From Ruminococcus flavefaciens MA2007 (GTDB lineage: Bacteria; Bacillota; Clostridia; Oscillospirales; Ruminococcaceae), in contig NZ_JHXF01000007.1 in the NCBI RefSeq assembly GCF_000621845.1, positions 220,194-284,193 on the forward strand: a DNA stretch of 64,000 nucleotides. The letters are read 5' to 3'. Numbering within the stretch: position 1 is the stretch's first letter; every line of letters starts with the position of its first letter. Of the stretch, positions 15,001 to 21,690 are shown in pieces. The notes beneath the pieces are model-generated. The model did no database searches, was not told the origin of the DNA, and was given only the letters and a program-made list of their open reading frames with translations. Both the position numbers and the translations under genes were made by a program.

Positions 15001-16641
15001 TCAGGCAAAAGCCTGAAGGCGCTTGCGTGTTATCTCCTCACCGAGAACGTGGCTTACTTCCCAGATATCAGGAGCGTTTGCGTGTCCTGTGAGAGCTATT
15101 CTCAGCATATTTGTGATGTGGACTATACTTCCCTTGAACTGCTCGGGATTCTTCTTGTAGTCCTTTGGCTTTACTGCAAATCCCATTTCCTCGGTGATAG
15201 CCTTTACCTTGTCGAACCATGCCGCACTGTCATCGCTGTGGTCGTAGGACGCAAGGTACTTTCCGAAGAATTCCTTTACTGTAGCCTCGTCGCACTCCTC
15301 GGGCATAGCGTCTGTGACCTTGAATGTCTCGTCATAGTAGAAGCTCATAAAGTCGCAAGCCTGCTTCCATGTTTCAATGTCACGTCTTGGCTTTGCACCG
15401 CCTCTGCCAACGTTAAGAGCGGCAAGAGTTCTCTCTGGATACTTGTTTATAAGGTCAGCGAAGTCCTTGTCGTACTCATTGCACCATTCAAGCCAGCCGT
15501 CATAGACCTGCTGTGCAGGCATACGGCAGATAACGTTCTTGGAAATATCACGGAGCTTGTCAAGGTCAACGAGAGCGCCCGAAACGGACATCTTCTCCAG
15601 TGTATACGGGAAATCATGGTAATCAGCTTCGGGATTGGCGATTCGCCATTCCTCATAGTTGGAGTTGAGCAGAGTAAGGAGGAACTCCCAGATAGCGTCC
15701 CTGCTGATGCCCTCCTGCTGATAGTAGGACAGAGCCAGCTCGGGGTCCTTACGCTTGGAGAGCTTACGTTTGCCCTTTGTCTCCTCGTCAATCTTCATAA
15801 GTGTAGCTGTGTGGCAGTAGATAGGCTGCTTCCAGCCGAGAGTATTGAAGAGCTCAACGTGCATGGGAAGTGATGATATCCACTCCTCGCCGCGGATAAC
15901 GTGTGTTGAGCGCATGAAGTGGTCATCGATAACGTGTGCAAAGTGGTATGTGGGGATACCGTCGCTCTTGAGGAGCACGAAATCCATATTGTTTCTCGGC
16001 ATTTCAAGCTTTCCGCGGATAGCGTCCTCAACGGCGATAGTCTCGCCTGTCTCCTGACCTCTGAAACGGAGCACCCACTCCTTGCCTGCCTCGATATTAG
16101 CCTTTATCTCGTCGAGAGTAAGGTCGCGGCACTTTGCATACTTACCGTAAACTCCGGGATTCTCCTTGTTTGCAGTCTGCTGCTCACGGACAGCCTCTAT
16201 CTCCTCGGCAGTCATGAAGCAGGGATAAGCAAGTCCCTGTTCTGTAAGGAGCTTTGCAAATACGTGATAGATGTCCTTACGCTGTCTCTGACGGTAGGGA
16301 CCGTATTTGCCGTTGTCGCCCTCGGCTGTAGCTCCCTCGTCGAAGTGTACGCCGAAGTAGTCCATAGCGTTGATGACAGTCTCAACAGCGCCCTCCACCT
16401 CGCGCTTGTTATCGGTATCCTCTATTCTAAGATAGAAAACGCCCTGTGACTGGTGAGCGATACGCTCGCCGATTATAGCGTTGTAGAGGTTGCCCAGATG
16501 TACGAAGCCTGTGGGACTTGGTCCTATACGGGTAACGTTAGCTCCTGCTGGGAGCTGTCTCTCGGGGAAACGAGCCTCGATGTCCTCGGGAGTCGCCGTA
16601 ACATCGGGAAAAAGGTAGTCTGCAAGTGCTTTATAGTCCAT
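15001..16641 (-). CDS. gltX: Glutamyl-tRNA synthetase
   Basis: A 546-residue class I synthetase charging tRNA-Glu (and tRNA-Gln in organisms using the amidation route). TRIGPSPTGFVHLGN carries the HIGH-like HLGN (residues 48-51). LRIEDTDNKREVEGA is the glutamate-binding signature. KRKLSKRKDPE is the KMSKS loop. Length is slightly above the usual ~480-500 because of longer linkers. ATG 16641 follows AAAGGA. A TTGACT-17-TATAAT promoter lies at 16696-16724. Its upstream side carries structured element copy 2. Confidence 0.97.
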   Translation of the reverse strand: MDYKALADYLFPDVTATPEDIEARFPERQLPAGANVTRIGPSPTGFVHLGNLYNAIIGERIAHQSQGVFYLRIEDTDNKREVEGAVETVINAMDYFGVHFDEGATAEGDNGKYGPYRQRQRKDIYHVFAKLLTEQGLAYPCFMTAEEIEAVREQQTANKENPGVYGKYAKCRDLTLDEIKANIEAGKEWVLRFRGQETGETIAVEDAIRGKLEMPRNNMDFVLLKSDGIPTYHFAHVIDDHFMRSTHVIRGEEWISSLPMHVELFNTLGWKQPIYCHTATLMKIDEETKGKRKLSKRKDPELALSYYQQEGISRDAIWEFLLTLLNSNYEEWRIANPEADYHDFPYTLEKMSVSGALVDLDKLRDISKNVICRMPAQQVYDGWLEWCNEYDKDFADLINKYPERTLAALNVGRGGAKPRRDIETWKQACDFMSFYYDETFKVTDAMPEECDEATVKEFFGKYLASYDHSDDSAAWFDKVKAITEEMGFAVKPKDYKKNPEQFKGSIVHITNMLRIALTGHANAPDIWEVSHVLGEEITRKRLQAFA

Positions 16642-16695
16642 AGTATCAATCCTTTGTAAATATTACGTCCGCCTGCTGACAGACACATTTAATTT

Positions 16696-16724
16696 ATTAT
16701 ATCATATTTTCTTCATAAAGTCAA
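16696..16724 (-). promoter_or_regulatory. Promoter of gltX
   Basis: Minus strand TTGACT (16719-16724), 17-base spacer, TATAAT (16696-16701). Confidence 0.75.
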
Positions 16725-16787
16725 ATGCGGATAAGCCTTTATCTATTAGTCGTTAGTGATTAGTGCATAGTGCAAAGATCAACAGAT

Positions 16788-17089
16788 AAAAAGCTCCCCT
16801 CATAACCATGATACTCATATAGAAGTTTTATAATTATTATTGAGAGAACCCCTTTTGAAAAAGGGGCTTCTCTCAAACTCTCTCCCTAAAACTTTCGTTT
16901 TGTTTTTTCTCAGATAGGGCGCTCCTGCATTTTGCAGGACTTTTTTATTTTATGAAGCGCCCTATCTGAGAAAAAACCAGATAAAAGTCTTTGGAAAGGG
17001 GTATGGGGGAAACCTTTCCTCAGAAAGGTTTCCCCCATAATTAACTATAAGCTTCTATACAAGTGTTGCGGTTATGAGGGGAGCTTTTT
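16788..17089 (-). mobile_element. Terminator-loop element family 1, copy 2
   Basis: The outer arms AAAAAGCTCCCCTCA and TGAGGGGAGCTTTTT are the two halves of a terminator for the minus-strand gene at 17091-17729. An uninterrupted terminator with the same stem lies at 17876-17904. Between the arms are TAACC ends with ATATAGAAGTTT/GCTTCTATA, the AAAGGGG and GGGGGAAACC hairpins, and a central stem CAGATAGGGCGC / GCGCCCTATCTG. The loop of the central stem has its own terminator-like hairpin (TCCTGCATTTTGCAGGA plus TTTTTT). Orientation relative to the upstream gene is the same as in copies 1 and 3. Confidence 0.82.
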
Positions 17090-17090
17090 A

Positions 17091-17729
17091 TTAATAATAC
17101 TGCTTCATTCTGTTAGCTTCTTCCTTTGACATAAGGTCGCAGTGAATACGTCCCTTTCCGTCATTGAGCGGGATATATCCTCTGCCGTTAGCTAAATGGC
17201 CCCAAACGATACCGTCTCTGCCAACAGGCTCAATACGGTCTATATCAACTGTTCTCATAAACCAGTAATTGCCCGTTGACTTGGAATCCATGCTTGGCTT
17301 CTCTCTGCAATCAACACCCTTTCTCTCCATGACAAATGCAGTTTTTTTACCGTTCAGGAATTTGCTGCGGAATACATATTCATCACTTGTACATCTATCA
17401 ACATAACGTCCGTTTACCCAGCCTTCTCCGTAAGGAGTCTTTACCTTGTACCAGTAGTTTCTTCCTGTTCTGGTCTCATCGGTCACATACATGGGAGTAA
17501 AAGCCCAGAGTCTGGCTATATTTGTTCCGTTTGGTCTGTCTCTTAATGATGTTCCAGTTACAGTTGCAGTAGCGTAGAATGGTGAGAATGCAGCCTCTGC
17601 CTCAATTGAATTGACCAGAGAGAGCTTGCTTCCTGTGGTGTTGAGAGCTGACGGTACTGCTACGCAGGCTGAAAGTGAAACAGCAGCGAGTGCAGCACAA
17701 ACAGTTCTTTTGATGATGTTGTTCTTCAT
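17091..17729 (-). CDS. Secreted protein with two SH3-like segments, 212 aa
   Basis: A typical signal peptide (MKNNIIKRTVCAALAAVS...) is followed by a short linker. Residues about 48-110 (ATATVTGTSLRDRPNG ... WYKVKTPYGEGWVNGRYV) have the pattern of a bacterial SH3 domain. A second, weaker one spans about 112-200 (MERKGVDCREKPSMDS ... VWGHLANGRGYIPL). Such domains often bind peptidoglycan or mediate wall contacts. No catalytic domain is seen. AAAGGA lies 12 bases before ATG 17729. Promoter and upstream dyad match those of the next gene (17917-18219), pointing to a duplicated, co-regulated cassette. Confidence 0.82.
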   Translation of the reverse strand: MKNNIIKRTVCAALAAVSLSACVAVPSALNTTGSKLSLVNSIEAEAAFSPFYATATVTGTSLRDRPNGTNIARLWAFTPMYVTDETRTGRNYWYKVKTPYGEGWVNGRYVDRCTSDEYVFRSKFLNGKKTAFVMERKGVDCREKPSMDSKSTGNYWFMRTVDIDRIEPVGRDGIVWGHLANGRGYIPLNDGKGRIHCDLMSKEEANRMKQYY

Positions 17730-17786
17730 TTGTTTTTTCGTCCTTTACATAAAATTTAAGGTCAAAGATATAACCTTATGTGTTAT

Positions 17787-17815
17787 ATGATACACCTAAA
17801 TCTGGTATTTGTCAA
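17787..17815 (-). promoter_or_regulatory. Promoter of the SH3-domain gene
   Basis: Minus strand TTGACA (17810-17815), 17-base spacer, TATCAT (17787-17792). Confidence 0.75.
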
Positions 17816-17833
17816 TACTTATAGTAATAAATA

Positions 17834-17864
17834 GCAATAAATGTACTATCAGCACAGTTATTGC
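17834..17864 (-). promoter_or_regulatory. Upstream dyad GCAATAA-N17-TTATTGC
   Basis: Inverted heptamers separated by 17 bases, ending about 18 bases upstream of the -35 hexamer. The same dyad with the same spacing occurs at 18321-18351 before the neighbouring gene. Its position suits an activator site. Confidence 0.55.
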
Positions 17865-17875
17865 AATAAGGCAGC

Positions 17876-17904
17876 AAAAAGCTCCCCTCATGTGAGGGGA
17901 GCTT
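17876..17904 (-). terminator. Intact terminator of the 100-aa secreted protein gene
   Basis: AAGCTCCCCTCA / TGAGGGGAGCTT stem with a tiny loop and TTTTT on the minus strand. The stem is the same as the split stem of element copy 2, which makes it a natural empty-site reference. Confidence 0.9.
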
Positions 17905-17916
17905 GAAATTCTTTAA

Positions 17917-18219
17917 TTACACACGGCAACAACAAGCCTTACAGTACTGATGATATACAGGAATGTATACATTCTTTGTATGTGATTCTCTAACTTTTGT
18001 TCTTTTTCCATTTTTTGTTACCCACTTGTATGTGTAATATGTCTCGGTCGTCCAATAACCAGCATCATCTACCCATTCAGTATACTGACCATGATTATGC
18101 GGTACGTTGCGAGGTACAGTTGGTGAACCTAATGCACTTGCTGTTGTTGCTGCTGTTCCACAAGCTAAAAGGGTTGCTGAAGCTAAGAGTGCTGAAACTT
18201 TTTTGAGTACGTTTTTCAT
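17917..18219 (-). CDS. Small secreted protein, 100 aa, Cys-rich C-terminus
   Basis: I do not recognise the family. A signal peptide (MKNVLKKVSALLASATLLACG) with likely cleavage after ASA near residue 29 leaves a ~70-residue mature protein rich in Tyr, Thr and Trp. It ends in HQYCKACCCRV, with four Cys in the last eleven residues. It may be a secreted peptide, a wall protein or a metal or disulfide-bearing factor. AAAGGA precedes ATG 18219. The gene has its own promoter, an 18-bp palindrome in the leader, an upstream dyad and a terminator; promoter, dyad and terminator all match those of the adjacent SH3 gene. Confidence 0.75.
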   Translation of the reverse strand: MKNVLKKVSALLASATLLACGTAATTASALGSPTVPRNVPHNHGQYTEWVDDAGYWTTETYYTYKWVTKNGKRTKVRESHTKNVYIPVYHQYCKACCCRV

Positions 18220-18247
18220 TTGTTTTTACATCCTTTACAATAATATT

Positions 18248-18265
18248 TAAAGTTGGCCAACTTTA
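18248..18265 (-). promoter_or_regulatory. 18-bp perfect palindrome in the leader (operator candidate)
   Basis: TAAAGTTGGCCAACTTTA, immediately downstream of the expected transcription start of the 100-aa gene. The paralogous promoter at 17787 lacks an equal palindrome, so control of the two genes may differ here. Confidence 0.5.
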
Positions 18266-18273
18266 TGAGCTAT

Positions 18274-18302
18274 ATTATACAACTAAATATAACTTTTGTC
18301 AA
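18274..18302 (-). promoter_or_regulatory. Promoter of the 100-aa secreted protein gene
   Basis: Minus strand TTGACA (18297-18302), 17-base spacer, TATAAT (18274-18279); perfect consensus. Confidence 0.85.
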
Positions 18303-18320
18303 TATTTGCGGTATTAAACA

Positions 18321-18351
18321 GCAATAAATGCACAAAAAGTACAATTATTGC
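18321..18351 (-). promoter_or_regulatory. Upstream dyad GCAATAA-N17-TTATTGC, second copy
   Basis: Same heptamers, same 17-base spacing and same distance from the -35 hexamer as at 17834-17864. Confidence 0.55.
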
Positions 18352-18359
18352 TCTTAGCT

Positions 18360-18866
18360 CTAATTTCTGAGCTCTAAAAACCGCACAAGCATATTCCATG
18401 TGGGACAGTCCACGGTTCCGCTGTCGGGAAGTCCCGAGCGCTGCTGAAAGGCGCGTACCGCCGACGCCGTTGCTTCGTCAAACTCGCCGCATACGCTGAC
18501 CTTTGGCATATTGTCGTACCACGCCGCAGCCTTCCACAGCATAGCCTGTATGATGTAGACCACCTCGCCGCTGTCCCCCATGCAGGCAGTGAAGCTCCGC
18601 GAGGGAAAAACGTGATACGCCGCAGGAGCGCCGTCAAGATAGTCCCTGTGGATAGCCGCTATCCTGTTCCATGTGGCTGAGTCCGTATCACCTGTGACGG
18701 GCAGTCCGTAGGTGCGCTGAAAGGCTTCAACAGCGGCACGGGTGTCGGCATCGTATACTCCGTCGGGGAGTATCTGTGGTATGTTCTTGTCGAACATGGA
18801 TATTGCGTAAAGGTAGCTCTGGAGCTCGCGGATATGCTCCTTTTTCTGCTGTTCTGTGTATGGCAA
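18360..18866 (-). CDS. Protein with two peptidoglycan-binding domains, 168 aa
   Basis: Two PG_binding_1-type modules are visible: residues about 9-72 (ELQSYLYAIS ... GVYDADTRAAVEAFQRTYGL ... TWNRI) and about 95-163 (VVYIIQAMLW ... GEFDEATASAVRAFQQRSGL ... TWNML). There is no signal peptide or membrane segment, so export would need another route or lysis. The start codon is TTG at 18866, supported by a GGAG about 10 bases upstream. It lies 340 bases after, and in the same direction as, the larger peptidoglycan-binding gene at 19207-20598 and may be functionally tied to it. Confidence 0.85.
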   Translation of the reverse strand: MPYTEQQKKEHIRELQSYLYAISMFDKNIPQILPDGVYDADTRAAVEAFQRTYGLPVTGDTDSATWNRIAAIHRDYLDGAPAAYHVFPSRSFTACMGDSGEVVYIIQAMLWKAAAWYDNMPKVSVCGEFDEATASAVRAFQQRSGLPDSGTVDCPTWNMLVRFLELRN

Positions 18867-19206
18867 TTATATCACTCCGTTCTTATCAATGCTTAATTAT
18901 CGGGCACACGTATTATTTTGCAGCCCCACGGGAAAATACAGGCATCTTTCCCTACAAATTTCTTCGGATATTGTTATATCATCGTCAGCCTCGGGACGCC
19001 GAGGACGCCGTCCCCTACATATTGTCATTTGCGTTTCATTAGCAAAGCACGAACGTCAAACAGGCGCCCTACAAGCTAACGGCTAAGGGCTAACGGCTCG
19101 GGACGTCGAGGACGCCGTCCCCTACTACTCACTACTTTCTACTTACTACTCACTAATGGGCGGATAATATCCGCCCCTACACTATGCACTAATCACTAAC
19201 AACTAA
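18867..19206. repeat. Gene-free gap with GTAGGGG-type palindromes and microrepeats
   Basis: Two GGGACGCCGAGGACGCCGTCCCCTAC-like units lie at about 18991-19017 and 19099-19124, and a GGGCGGATAATATCCGCCCCTAC unit at about 19157-19179. CTAACGGCTAAGGGCTAACGG and TACTACTCACTA microrepeats surround them. No open frame with a ribosome binding site was found. Confidence 0.55.
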
Positions 19207-20598
19207 TCACTTAATAGTATATCCGGGGTTCTGGTAGGGGCGCTTGTCGAAGCCGTATCGCAGGTCTGAATAAACTCCTGCTATCCTGTCCCATGTGACC
19301 GCGCCCACAATTCCCGAAGGATCAATGCCGAACTGCCGCTGGAACGCCGTCACGGACTGCCGCGTTAGAGGTCCGAAATAACCCGTATCGCTGACCGCAG
19401 GGATATTGGGATAGCTCCTGTTGATGTAGGTGAGATACTGCTGGATTATCTTCACGGACTCGCCGCTTGCTCCCTCGCGGAGAACAGTGTTGGGATAGAG
19501 AGCCACGTAGGTATACTGAGGCGGAACGCTCTCCACTATGCCCTGATATGCACGAAAAATGTCGTTTCTTGTGGCTCTGTCCACAACTCCCGTCTGGGGC
19601 AGTCCGAATACCCTCTGGAAGGATTTCACGGAGCGCTCTGTCTGCTCCCCGAAATAGCCTGTTATCTCAACAGGCATGACGGCTTCGTAATAAGCGCCGA
19701 TGACCGCAAGATAATACTGGAGCATACTGACCTCGATAGACTGCATACCGATACTGAGTTCTTCTCTGAACTGCGGCGATATCTCCTCAAAGCGGACGCC
19801 CTCGGAATCCAGCTCCGCAAGCCGCTTGACGCTGGTGAATATGTAGGTTATCTTGTACCACGTCGCCGCATTAACAACGCCTGTGACCTCAAGTCCGAAC
19901 ACCTGCTGGAACTTCCGCACTGCCGCCTCCGTAGCCGTATCGAACACGCCGTCTGCGGCAGGTATCTTGGGTATTGCAGGGAAATTCCGCGATATACGGT
20001 TCAGCCAAACCTGCACGTACTTGACGTCGTTGCCGAAAGAGCCGTTTTTCAGCTCTATCCCGGGATAGGACTGCATTGCCGAGCGCACGGGAGCATTCTG
20101 CACTATCTCGATATCGTCGCCGTAGTAGTATTTCAGTATCTCCAGCGAATTGTAGCCCCGCTCCGCAAGATACTGGGAGCCCCACTGGGACAGTCCGTCG
20201 CAGGTCGTGGTAGTGCCGTTGCAGAACGCCGTGAACAGCGGCTCTACCCTGCCCTTTCGCCTGACATAGTCGTTGAAAAGCTCATCGACAAGGTAGCTGA
20301 TGTTCTCGAAGTATTCACGTCCGTTGATGAACTTCTGGTCAAACTGAGTAGTGGACGTGATATCGAAATCATATCCCCGTGAGCGGTACCACTCCGTATA
20401 AATGCGATTGAGAGCAAAGGACACTATGGCGTAGATATTGGCGCGGAGAGCGCTGACGTTCCATGTGGGGTATATCTCGCTTGAAGCCACATTCTTGACA
20501 TAAGAGGCGAAGTCCACCACCACGTCTGGAGCGTTTGAATCGGGAAAGCCAAGATGTACGGTTATAGTTTCGGGTATAAAAGGAGTCCCTGTAAGCAT
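19207..20598 (-). CDS. SpoIID/LytB-like domain protein with three peptidoglycan-binding modules, 463 aa
   Basis: Residues about 25-165 resemble the SpoIID/LytB domain: VASSEIYPTWNVSALRA contains the Glu (Glu41) matching the catalytic Glu of SpoIID lytic transglycosylase, and CDGLSQWGSQYLAERGY-x-ILKYYYG matches the GMSQWGA...ILKYYYPG end. Three PG_binding_1 modules follow at about 180-252, 285-352 and 370-448. No signal peptide is present, which is odd for a wall-active protein. ATG 20598 sits 4 bases after the preceding gene's stop, and its AAAGGAG overlaps that gene's last codons, so translation is probably coupled. The role may be spore or septal wall remodelling. Confidence 0.78.
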   Translation of the reverse strand: MLTGTPFIPETITVHLGFPDSNAPDVVVDFASYVKNVASSEIYPTWNVSALRANIYAIVSFALNRIYTEWYRSRGYDFDITSTTQFDQKFINGREYFENISYLVDELFNDYVRRKGRVEPLFTAFCNGTTTTCDGLSQWGSQYLAERGYNSLEILKYYYGDDIEIVQNAPVRSAMQSYPGIELKNGSFGNDVKYVQVWLNRISRNFPAIPKIPAADGVFDTATEAAVRKFQQVFGLEVTGVVNAATWYKITYIFTSVKRLAELDSEGVRFEEISPQFREELSIGMQSIEVSMLQYYLAVIGAYYEAVMPVEITGYFGEQTERSVKSFQRVFGLPQTGVVDRATRNDIFRAYQGIVESVPPQYTYVALYPNTVLREGASGESVKIIQQYLTYINRSYPNIPAVSDTGYFGPLTRQSVTAFQRQFGIDPSGIVGAVTWDRIAGVYSDLRYGFDKRPYQNPGYTIK

Positions 20599-20601
20599 GG
20601 C

Positions 20602-21303
20602 TCACTCCTTTCCGCCGCCGAAGCTTGGCTCCGCGTTGTAGTAGGTGACGGTCTCGTCATCGCCGTTCATCATCAGCGGCACGGGTATGAGATTGAAGTT
20701 CTGCACCGAGGTTATCCCCGAAAATACAGGTACATCAACGCTTCTTGCACGGAAGAACCCCTCCTTTGAAACGCTGACGTCGAAGAGGTTATACGGTCTT
20801 TCCTCGGGATTCGGAGCCTGAGAATGCACAAGGTCAGGCACGGGAAGCTCGAATTTCGGGGAAACTCCGCTCTCGTCCGTCACTCCCGAAGCCAGTATGA
20901 GCCTTTTCCCGTCAACAACGGCTGTAACGGCAACTACAGCCCCCTCAATTGCCGAGGAGTCGTCACCTGTCCGCACATTCACCAGTATATAGCCTTTCTC
21001 ACTGCCGAGAAGCTCCGCTGAATCGTACTCGGGAGGAGCGCTGTCCTCAGTTGAAGCCGTTCCGAAGTCCGTATCCAGCTCCGACAGGTCGGGCTCGGGA
21101 TAGCGGCTGTTGTAGTCCTCGGGAGAGCCGTTTGAGTCCTCGTCGGTATGCTCTGCATAGACCGTGTCATCTGGAGCATTCTCGTCAACGTCCTCTATTT
21201 CCTGCGGCTGTGGAGCTTTTTCCTGCTCGTCGGGAGCGCTTCTGCTGTAGAGCTTCATCATCTCCTGTTTATATTTTTCCGTATCGAAATTTCCGTTTTT
21301 CAT
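20602..21303 (-). CDS. Acidic protein with C-terminal carboxypeptidase-regulatory-like beta domain, 233 aa
   Basis: Residues 1-100 are strongly acidic and low in hydrophobics (many Asp, Glu, Ser and Pro), probably disordered. Residues about 104-215 (GYILVNVRTGDDSSAIEGAVV ... SGVTDESGVS ... FDVSVSKEGFFRARSVDVPVFSG) follow the pattern of a carboxypeptidase-regulatory-like or transthyretin-like beta sandwich. There is no signal peptide. AGGAGATG precedes ATG 21303. The stop codon abuts the ribosome binding site of the SpoIID-like gene, so the two proteins may act together, the acidic one perhaps as an adaptor. Confidence 0.75.
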   Translation of the reverse strand: MKNGNFDTEKYKQEMMKLYSRSAPDEQEKAPQPQEIEDVDENAPDDTVYAEHTDEDSNGSPEDYNSRYPEPDLSELDTDFGTASTEDSAPPEYDSAELLGSEKGYILVNVRTGDDSSAIEGAVVAVTAVVDGKRLILASGVTDESGVSPKFELPVPDLVHSQAPNPEERPYNLFDVSVSKEGFFRARSVDVPVFSGITSVQNFNLIPVPLMMNGDDETVTYYNAEPSFGGGKE

Positions 21304-21370
21304 AATATCATCTCCTGATACAGTCTATGCGACAATATCAGCAGTTATTACTATTTACAACTCCCCATAT

Positions 21371-21497
21371 TAAATGTTATAGTATAGAACTAAGAGCTAA
21401 GAACTTAGAACTAAGATTGCAGGTAACACTATCACCTGCATAATATAAATCAGTTTCTTTCTTAGTTCTTAGATCTGAGTTCTTAGTTCTTATAAAT
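21371..21497. repeat. Leader repeat, copy A (~127 bases)
   Basis: Contains TTATAGTATAGAACTAAGAGC, a long imperfect inverted repeat of CTAAGAACTTAG / CTTAGTTCTTAG units and a GCAGGT...ACCTGC hairpin. It is nearly identical to 21551-21677. Confidence 0.8.
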
Positions 21498-21534
21498 TAT
21501 AAATATCAAAATCGGTAGTTTTTCGCTGCGAATG

Positions 21535-21563
21535 TTGCTCTTTTCATGATTATATGTTATAAT
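21535..21563 (+). promoter_or_regulatory. Promoter of the spermidine-synthase-like gene
   Basis: TTGCTC (21535-21540), 17-base spacer, TATAAT (21558-21563). The -10 lies inside leader repeat copy B; copy A has TATAGT at the equivalent place. Confidence 0.6.
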
Positions 21564-21677
21564 ATAGAACTAAGAGCTAAGAACTTAGAACTAAGATTGC
21601 AGGTAACACTATCACCTGCATTATCAAAAACAGTTTCTTTCTTAGTTCTTAGATCTGAATTCTTAGTTCTTATAAAT
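21551..21677. repeat. Leader repeat, copy B (~127 bases)
   Basis: Direct repeat of 21371-21497 placed immediately before the ribosome binding site of the gene at 21691. As RNA it would fold into a long hairpin capped by the GCAGGT/ACCTGC stem. Confidence 0.8.
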
Positions 21678-21690
21678 CAAGGAGAAATAT

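Noticed and set aside
14950..15873. 307-codon open frame on the plus strand opposite gltX
   Set aside because: Lies wholly antisense to gltX, has no good ribosome binding site, and its translation is Leu/Val/Cys-rich as expected from the complement of the gltX codon bias.
18990..19180. CRISPR-like array
   Set aside because: Repeats are few, palindromic, irregularly spaced and unequal; no cas genes are present in the window.
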